NCBI GenBank assembly: GCA_046261635.1
Contig: JBHEOL010000359.1
Coordinates: 1-9,668 of the forward strand
DNA length: 9,668 nt
Reading direction: 5' to 3'
Origin: JBHEPS01 sp046261635
Lineage (GTDB): Bacteria > Acidobacteriota > Thermoanaerobaculia > Gp7-AA8
Shown here: in pieces, positions 5,582 through 9,668 of the stretch
Layout of the letters: each line of letters starts with the position of its first letter
Position numbering within the stretch: the stretch's first letter is position 1
Translations under genes and position numbers: made by a program
Notes under the pieces: model-generated
What the model saw: the letters and a program-made list of their open reading frames with translations, nothing else
What the model was told of the DNA's origin: nothing
Database searches by the model: none

Positions 5582-6652
5582 TCAGGGGAGGAAGTTGATG
5601 TCGAGCTGGATCCGGATCTTGATTCTCCGATGCCCCTTGAGCTCCGACGCCGAGAGATTCAGAGGCACAGTGATCTCCCGAACGAGCCCGTCGTTCGCGC
5701 GGCGCTCGGAAGCCGGCGCGGATCCATCCGGGCGGACGGGAGGGACGACGACGTCGGTCAGGTCGATCTCGAAGGAGGCGCCCGCCGATTGCCGGGGTGC
5801 CGCTGGAGACGGGGGGGCGACGTCGAAAGGGGCGGAATCGTCGAGCAACTCGGTCGGGATCGTGGGCAGATCCTCGCCACTGTCGTCGTCGAGGACGATG
5901 GGGTCGGCCGCTCCCACTTCTTCGGCCGGGAAAACGGATTCCTCCGTGCCGACTTCGCTCGCGAGGACGTTGTCCTCGGTCCAGACCGTATCTCCCTCTT
6001 CCCGCTGCGGGGCGGTGGCATTGAGAGGCTGGATCTCCCGCTCGAGCGGCCCGGTTCCCTGCAGGCCATACTTCTTCACCAGGTGATCGAGAACCGCGTG
6101 CGTGACTCCCCTCAGCGTTTCCTCGACTCCGATCCCGGTGGTGGCCACCGACTCGAAGGAAGGGGCGCCGAACCGATTGATCGCTTCCTCGAGTGAAGGC
6201 ACCGGCATCGCGTTCGGAAGGTCGCGTTTGTTGTACTGGATCACCAGAGGGGTCTCGCGAATGCGCATCCCCTGTCGCTTGAGGTTGTCTTCCAGGTTCT
6301 GGAGGCTCTCGATGTTGGCGTCGAGCGCGGACTCCTGAGAATCGGCGACGAAGACGATTCCGTCCGCCCCCTTCAGCACGAGTTGGCGGGTCGAGTTGTA
6401 ATAGACCTGCCCCGGCACCGTGTAGAGCTGCAGCTTCGTCCGCATCCCGCGGATCTTCCCGAGGTCGAGAGGAAGGAAATCGAAAAAGAGCGTTCGATCC
6501 TGCTTCGTCGCCAGCGAGAGCATCTTGCTCTTGTTGTTGGAAGGGAGCGATTCGTAGACGAACTGAAGGTTCGTCGTCTTCCCGCAGAGCCCCGGCCCGT
6601 AGTAGACGATCTTCGCGGTGATTTCTCTGGTCGCGTAGTTGAAGAGGACCAT
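5582..6652 (-). CDS. MglA-like small Ras-type GTPase with a long C-terminal extension
   Basis: A 356-residue protein whose first ~197 residues are an MglA-family GTPase, the switch that sets cell polarity and directs type IV pili or gliding in Myxococcus. Visible motifs are the P-loop GPGLCGKTTN (19-28), LATKQDRTLFFDFLPLDLG (47-65) with the switch region, TVPGQVYY (78-85, the family's version of the G3 box), VFVADSQ (100-106), NKRDLPNA (141-148) and SVATTG (168-173). Myxococcus MglA is only 195 residues; the extra ~160 here comprise an acidic, Pro-rich linker (about 205-315) and a basic, beta-prone end (residues 321-356, with RRIKIRIQLDINFLP). No MglB partner is in the window. A TTGACA/TACTTT promoter ends only about 13 nt before the ATG, and no good Shine-Dalgarno is seen, so the leader is very short. 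Gene family is certain; the exact process controlled is inferred. Confidence 0.93.
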   Translation of the reverse strand: MVLFNYATREITAKIVYYGPGLCGKTTNLQFVYESLPSNNKSKMLSLATKQDRTLFFDFLPLDLGKIRGMRTKLQLYTVPGQVYYNSTRQLVLKGADGIVFVADSQESALDANIESLQNLEDNLKRQGMRIRETPLVIQYNKRDLPNAMPVPSLEEAINRFGAPSFESVATTGIGVEETLRGVTHAVLDHLVKKYGLQGTGPLEREIQPLNATAPQREEGDTVWTEDNVLASEVGTEESVFPAEEVGAADPIVLDDDSGEDLPTIPTELLDDSAPFDVAPPSPAAPRQSAGASFEIDLTDVVVPPVRPDGSAPASERRANDGLVREITVPLNLSASELKGHRRIKIRIQLDINFLP

Positions 6653-6664
6653 GGCCCGCGGAAC

Positions 6665-6693
6665 AAAGTATCGGAGGGGCAGGTAGGTGTCAA
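6665..6693 (-). promoter_or_regulatory. Sigma-70-type promoter of the MglA-like gene
   Basis: Perfect -35 TTGACA (6693-6688), 17-bp spacer and a weak -10 TACTTT (6670-6665). The predicted start near 6658 leaves about 6 nt before the ATG at 6652, which agrees with the lack of a Shine-Dalgarno. The rest of the gene-free stretch (6694-6860) shows nothing I can support. Confidence 0.5.
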
Positions 6694-6861
6694 CGAGTCC
6701 GGGGTGGACGCCTTCGAACCTCCCCCCGGTGTATCCTTCGCGATCGAACCCCGAAACCCCGTTTCCGGCGAGGTGCTGATGCGAGTGTCGCGATGGCTCG
6801 CTTCTCTACGACAAGTTCCGCTCGCGCCCGGCGGCCAGGCTCCCCTGAGTCGCCGGCCAGG

Positions 6862-6889
6862 TTGACGTTCCTCCCGGCCGCGGTACAAT
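6862..6889 (+). promoter_or_regulatory. Sigma-70-type promoter of the cobalamin riboswitch/btuB transcript
   Basis: TTGACG (6862-6867), 16-bp spacer and TACAAT (6884-6889), each matching consensus at five of six positions. The start would be about 6896, some 30 nt before the riboswitch aptamer, giving a leader of about 290 nt. Confidence 0.72.
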
Positions 6890-6924
6890 CCCGGCCGGTT
6901 CCGTTCTTTCTCAATTCAAGCCGT

Positions 6925-7109
6925 TCGTGGTGAGGTGCTCGTTCGCACCTCAGGGAAGCCGGTGTAATGCCGGCGCGGCCCCCGCCACTGTGACCGACGA
7001 CGACCCGCGCGCGAGACGAGCGTGTCCCCACTGTCGCATGAGCGATGGGAAGGGAGGCGCGGGAAGAATGACTCGGAAGCCAGGAGACCGACCCGACGGC
7101 GATGCATCA
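6925..7109 (+). ncRNA. Cobalamin (adenosyl-/corrinoid) riboswitch aptamer
   Basis: The conserved RF00174-type core is readable in order: GAGGTG..CACCTC hairpin (6932-6951), AGGGAA (6952-6957), the GCCGG-TGTAATG-CCGGC segment (6958-6974), CCCGCCACTGTGA (6981-6993) and the B12 box GGAAGCCAGGAGACC (7075-7089). An optional GC-rich arm fills 6994-7074. Such RNAs bind a cobalamin and lower expression of uptake or synthesis genes when it is abundant. Placement directly upstream of a BtuB-like receptor fits. The exact ends are approximate, and which cobalamin form is bound cannot be told. Confidence 0.95.
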
Positions 7110-7188
7110 GTTCCTCCGGGGCGGAGGAGCGGTTTCGATGGCTCCTTCGTCCCATTGACCGCTTCGGAGGGAAGCGAAGGAGTCGTCG
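7110..7188 (+). promoter_or_regulatory. Expression platform hiding the btuB ribosome-binding site and start codon
   Basis: Segment 7136-7149 (CGATGGCTCCTTCG) pairs continuously with 7175-7188 (CGAAGGAGTCGTCG): 14 pairs including two G-U. The second arm contains the Shine-Dalgarno AAGGAG (7177-7182) and the first base of the GTG start. An inner GCTTC/GAAGC stem (7161-7165, 7171-7175) can stack within it, sharing position 7175. Competing pairing of 7123-7130 with 7141-7148 would free the site, and a third hairpin (7110-7118 with 7122-7130) would block that competitor. No T run follows, so the switch looks translational. Confidence 0.7.
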
Positions 7189-9032
7189 TGAAAATTGTCA
7201 TCTCCATCCTTGCAGTCCTCACAGCCGTTTCACCCCTGTTCGCCAGTGACGTTCAGCTCGACCCTGCAACCGTTCTCCGCGGGGAGTTGATCGTCACCGC
7301 TTCCGCAACCGCGGAAACACTCTCCTCGACGCCGGCTTCGGCCAGCGTGATCACTGCCGAAGCGATCGAGGACAAGGCCCTCCGCGACGTCGCCGACGCG
7401 CTTCGCGAAGTTCCGGGGCTCACCGTGATCCGCAGCGGTTCGCCCGGAAAGATCGTCTCCCTCTTCACGCGCGGCGGAAGCTCCAAGGACACGCTCGTGC
7501 TGTGGAACGGCATCGAGCTGAACAACCCCTTCTTCTCCGGGTTCGACTGGGGTCGCTTTTCGACGGCCGGCGTCGAGAGGATCGAAGTCGTTCGTGGCCC
7601 CTTTTCCGCGATCTACGGCTCGGATGCCGTCAGCGGGGTCGTGAACATCATCACGGACGCTCACCGGCCATTCGTGACTGCTGATTTTCAGGCCGGCGAG
7701 CAGGGGCTGCTCAACGGCCGTGTTTCCGGCGCCTGGCTTCGAGAGGGGTGGAAACTGCACGGCTCCGTCGAGCACCGCGCCGACGACGGGTTCGAAGTGA
7801 ACGACGACATGACGCAGTCGACGGCGTTGGTCGATGCGCAGAGGGTGATAGGGCGTGCCTCGGTCGGCGCCCGTGTGCGATGGAACCGTTACGACGTCGG
7901 GACTCCCTGGAGCGTGAATGGGGAAGGAACGGCTTTCGAGCTTCATCCGGAAAGAAGAGAGAGCGGAGACGAGCTCGAGCTCGCCATTCCAGTCGCCGGC
8001 TTCTTCGGCGGCGCCGAGTACGAGGCCGTCATTTCCCGCAACGAACGGACCGACGAGTTCGATGATCCGGACGATCCGTTCGGCCGTCTCTGGGCGAGCA
8101 CGGACGTCGAGATCGACCGAGCGTCGGCGCGCGCGCGATATCGGATCGGCGATCACGCCGTGGCCGCCGGTGGCGAGTGGGAGCGTTCGAGCGTCGACGA
8201 TGTCTCCTCCTATGGAAGCTCGCTCGACGGCCGCCGGCGCGAGAGCGTCGGAGCATTCATCGAGGACCGCTACACGCGTCGAATCGGCCCGGGAACTCTG
8301 GAAATGAGCTTCGGAGCGAGATTCGACGACTTCGATTCGTTCGGGTCGCAGATCTCGCCGAGGGCGGCGGTCGCCTGGATCCGCGGAGCCAACAAGATCC
8401 GCGGCGGCTGGGGCGAGGCGTTTCGCGCTCCGTCGGTCGGAGAGCTGTTCTTTCCGTTCTTCGGCAACCCTGATCTCGAGGCCGAAAGCTCCACGAGCTG
8501 GGAGCTGGGATACGAGAGATTGCTCTCCCGGGGGCGCGCGACGGCGACTCTGTTCGCGACCGATTTCGACGAGCTGATTGTTTACGACAACCTTTCGAAC
8601 CGGTTCGAGAATGCGGGCGCAGGGACGTCTCGCGGGATCGAGCTCGGCTGGCAGCAGCCGCTCAGCTCGAGGGTGGGGCTGAGCGCCAGTTACACCTGGC
8701 TCGACACCGAGGATCGGGACACGGGAGAGCGCTTTCTGCGGCGGCCCGAGCACTCCGGCTCGCTGGCGGCCACATGGACAGGGACCGAATGGGCGGCGAG
8801 CGCCGTAGCCCTGCACACGGGTGAACGGCCGGATATCACCGATCTTTTCCCCTGGGGGCGGGTCGTCAGCGAAGCGCACACGACCCTCGATCTGCTGGTC
8901 GAGCGCGCCTTCGGCAGCCTCAAGCCCTACCTCAAGATCGAAAACGCAACGGACGAAGAGTACGAGGAAATCTACGGCTATCCCAGCGCGGGCCGGCGGG
9001 CGATCGTGGGAGTGCGGTACTCCGCGCGGTGA
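7188..9032 (+). CDS. btuB: TonB-dependent outer-membrane receptor, BtuB-like corrinoid transporter
   Basis: A 614-residue outer-membrane receptor. The start is GTG 7188, with AAGGAG 5 nt upstream; residues 1-19 (MKIVISILAVLTAVSPLFA) form a signal peptide. A TonB box-like ELIVTASA is at 33-40. The plug domain (about 48-157) shows DVADALREVPGLTV, FTRGGSSKDTLVLWNGIEL, GVERIEVVRGPFSAIYGSDAVSGVVNIIT. The remainder is a beta-barrel with repeated aromatic/basic strands and ends LKIENATDEEYEEIYGYPSAGRRAIVGVRYSAR. The length equals E. coli BtuB. The receptor would bring cobalamin or related corrinoids into the periplasm using TonB energy. Substrate assignment rests mainly on the riboswitch directly upstream. 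The chain ends in Arg three residues after the last Tyr, not in the usual terminal aromatic. No btuFCD genes follow, so the rest of the pathway is elsewhere. The frame extends upstream to 6927, but that part is the riboswitch. Confidence 0.93.
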   Translation: MKIVISILAVLTAVSPLFASDVQLDPATVLRGELIVTASATAETLSSTPASASVITAEAIEDKALRDVADALREVPGLTVIRSGSPGKIVSLFTRGGSSKDTLVLWNGIELNNPFFSGFDWGRFSTAGVERIEVVRGPFSAIYGSDAVSGVVNIITDAHRPFVTADFQAGEQGLLNGRVSGAWLREGWKLHGSVEHRADDGFEVNDDMTQSTALVDAQRVIGRASVGARVRWNRYDVGTPWSVNGEGTAFELHPERRESGDELELAIPVAGFFGGAEYEAVISRNERTDEFDDPDDPFGRLWASTDVEIDRASARARYRIGDHAVAAGGEWERSSVDDVSSYGSSLDGRRRESVGAFIEDRYTRRIGPGTLEMSFGARFDDFDSFGSQISPRAAVAWIRGANKIRGGWGEAFRAPSVGELFFPFFGNPDLEAESSTSWELGYERLLSRGRATATLFATDFDELIVYDNLSNRFENAGAGTSRGIELGWQQPLSSRVGLSASYTWLDTEDRDTGERFLRRPEHSGSLAATWTGTEWAASAVALHTGERPDITDLFPWGRVVSEAHTTLDLLVERAFGSLKPYLKIENATDEEYEEIYGYPSAGRRAIVGVRYSAR

Positions 9033-9066
9033 TCGGGCGGGCGGCACAAGCCCCGTGCGGCGCAGC

Positions 9067-9072
9067 TATAAT
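9067..9072 (+). promoter_or_regulatory. Candidate -10 element for the zinc-ribbon gene
   Basis: A perfect TATAAT lies 26 nt before the ATG, within the 66-nt gap after btuB. The -35 position (GCACAA, 9044-9049) is poor. It would give the gene transcription independent of the B12-controlled unit. Confidence 0.45.
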
Positions 9073-9098
9073 TCGGCGCCACAACCAAGGAGGGTTCC

Positions 9099-9401
9099 AT
9101 GCCGGTAGTCCCGACCGACGACGAGAACGAGTACTTCCACAAGCAGGAGATGGAGAAGCTGCGGAAGGCGCAGCAGGAAGCTGCCGAGCGAATGGCAGCG
9201 GGCGAGCGCGAAAGGCTCCGCGAGCTCCATCACATGCATTGCCCGAAGTGCGGGATGGATCTTCAGGAGTTCGATTTTCGCGGCCTGAAACTCGACCGCT
9301 GCGGATCATGCGGCGGAGTGTGGTTCGACCAGGGCGAGATGGATCACCTGCTCAAGCAGGGGAACGAGATGTACGATCGTCTGAAGAACTTTTTCCGGTA
9401 G
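9099..9401 (+). CDS. TFIIB-type zinc-ribbon protein (zf-TFIIB / COG3809-like)
   Basis: A 100-residue small protein. Residues 10-44 are a highly charged, probably coiled-coil helix (NEYFHKQEMEKLRKAQQE onward). Residues 48-85 form the zinc ribbon: CPKC (Cys48, Cys51) and CGSCGGVWFDQGEMDHLL with Cys68, Cys71, Trp75, Asp77 and Glu80, the signature of the bacterial zf-TFIIB family. The biochemical role of this family is unknown; zinc binding by the four cysteines is the firm prediction. The start ATG has AGGAGG 5 nt upstream (9088-9093). It follows btuB on the same strand but has its own -10 and a strong terminator, so it is likely a separate transcript. Confidence 0.92.
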   Translation: MPVVPTDDENEYFHKQEMEKLRKAQQEAAERMAAGERERLRELHHMHCPKCGMDLQEFDFRGLKLDRCGSCGGVWFDQGEMDHLLKQGNEMYDRLKNFFR

Positions 9402-9420
9402 GGCGCGGCCGATCCTCGAC

Positions 9421-9668
9421 TTACGAGGGCTGCCTCTTCGACGGAGGCGGCCCTTTTTCAGTTCTCCGCGATTTTTTTCTCCTGCTCTCGATCGCCGGCT
9501 CGTCGCGCCTGCTTCTGGGCATCGATACGAAGGAGTTTCCACGCAGAAAAAAGCGGAGGGGCCAGTGGGCGGCCTCGCCGGAGTTCTCCACTCCGATTCG
9601 AGGCGACACCGCGATGTCTTCCTCCGCGAGCGGGCTCCGGCGCGGAGCGATCGAAAGTTTCTTCGATG
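9421..9668 (-). CDS. C-terminal fragment of 3-methyladenine DNA glycosylase (MPG/AAG family)
   Basis: The last 81 codons of a minus-strand gene entering from the right edge, ending at TAA 9423-9421. SPRIGVENSGEAAHWPLRFF followed by LRGNSFVS matches the conserved C-terminal end of the alkyladenine DNA glycosylase family (human AAG has RVGVGHAGEW...PLRFYVRGSPWVS). These enzymes excise alkylated purines such as 3-methyladenine in base-excision repair. The catalytic region is outside the window. After FVS there is an unusual basic tail of about 33 residues (PRSRRDEP..., rich in Arg, Lys, Ser) that runs into the terminator of the convergent zinc-ribbon gene. The tail may be a read-through extension of a shorter ancestral end. 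Confidence 0.8.
   Translation of the reverse strand, partial: SKKLSIAPRRSPLAEEDIAVSPRIGVENSGEAAHWPLRFFLRGNSFVSMPRSRRDEPAIESRRKKSRRTEKGPPPSKRQPS
9427..9458 (+). terminator. Rho-independent terminator of the zinc-ribbon gene
   Basis: A 10-bp stem GGGCTGCCTC/GAGGCGGCCC (9427-9436 with 9444-9453, one G-U pair), 7-nt loop and TTTTT at 9454-9458. It lies 25 nt after the stop. On the other strand the same bases encode the end of the DNA glycosylase. Confidence 0.9.

Noticed and set aside
6779..6865. Small plus-strand frame starting MRVSRWLASLRQ (28 codons) upstream of the btuB promoter
   Set aside because: A GAGG lies at reasonable spacing, but there is no promoter, family similarity or other support, and it ends at the -35 of the btuB promoter.
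6927..7187. An 87-codon upstream extension of the btuB reading frame
   Set aside because: It lies within the cobalamin riboswitch, and the true start is set by a Shine-Dalgarno followed by a signal peptide at GTG 7188.
7230..9047. A 605-codon minus-strand open frame
   Set aside because: Antisense shadow of the BtuB-like receptor, with no domain and no ribosome-binding site.
9041..9063. GCAC/GTGC inverted repeat after btuB, considered as a terminator
   Set aside because: The stem is only four pairs and no T run follows.
9565..9668. A plus-strand GTG with GGAGG 5 nt upstream, open to the right edge
   Set aside because: It opposes the DNA glycosylase coding sequence, whose family match is convincing; the plus-strand translation is low-complexity and Arg-rich.

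Overview
The window is a high-GC stretch of a diderm bacterial chromosome. A TonB-dependent outer-membrane receptor with a signal peptide shows there is an outer membrane. An MglA-type polarity GTPase, a PAS-rich histidine kinase, a COG2129-like phosphoesterase and a KGG-repeat stress protein together suggest an Acidobacteriota-like or deltaproteobacterial-type lineage. This taxonomic guess is an inference. I see no phage, transposon, CRISPR or plasmid signature.

Layout, left to right. The left edge (minus strand) holds the first 17 codons of a gene, possibly a YggS-family PLP protein. It is followed by a short heptanucleotide tandem repeat that overlaps the 3' end of a cytoplasmic three-PAS histidine kinase. 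Upstream of the kinase on the same strand lies a run MarR regulator > nucleotidyltransferase > calcineurin-like phosphoesterase. The last two genes are coupled by a TTGA start/stop overlap. After a gene-free stretch with a large heptamer-based inverted repeat comes a small KGG-repeat gene with a possible sigma-54 promoter. Next are two serine tRNA genes (anticodons TGA and GCT) ending in a strong terminator, then an MglA-like GTPase with a long C-terminal extension. All of these are on the minus strand.

At about 6650-7190 the transcription direction diverges. The plus strand carries a good -35/-10 promoter, a complete cobalamin riboswitch and a 14-bp hairpin that covers the Shine-Dalgarno and start codon of a BtuB-like receptor gene. 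This unit can be read almost entirely from sequence: corrinoid sensing, then translational control, then outer-membrane corrinoid uptake. It is followed by a 100-residue TFIIB-type zinc-ribbon protein with its own -10 and terminator. The right edge holds the 3' end of a convergent 3-methyladenine (alkylpurine) DNA glycosylase gene whose last codons overlap that terminator.

The items most worth following up are the mutually exclusive hairpins of the btuB expression platform, the coupled nucleotidyltransferase-phosphoesterase pair, the heptamer repeats, and the GTPase extension.
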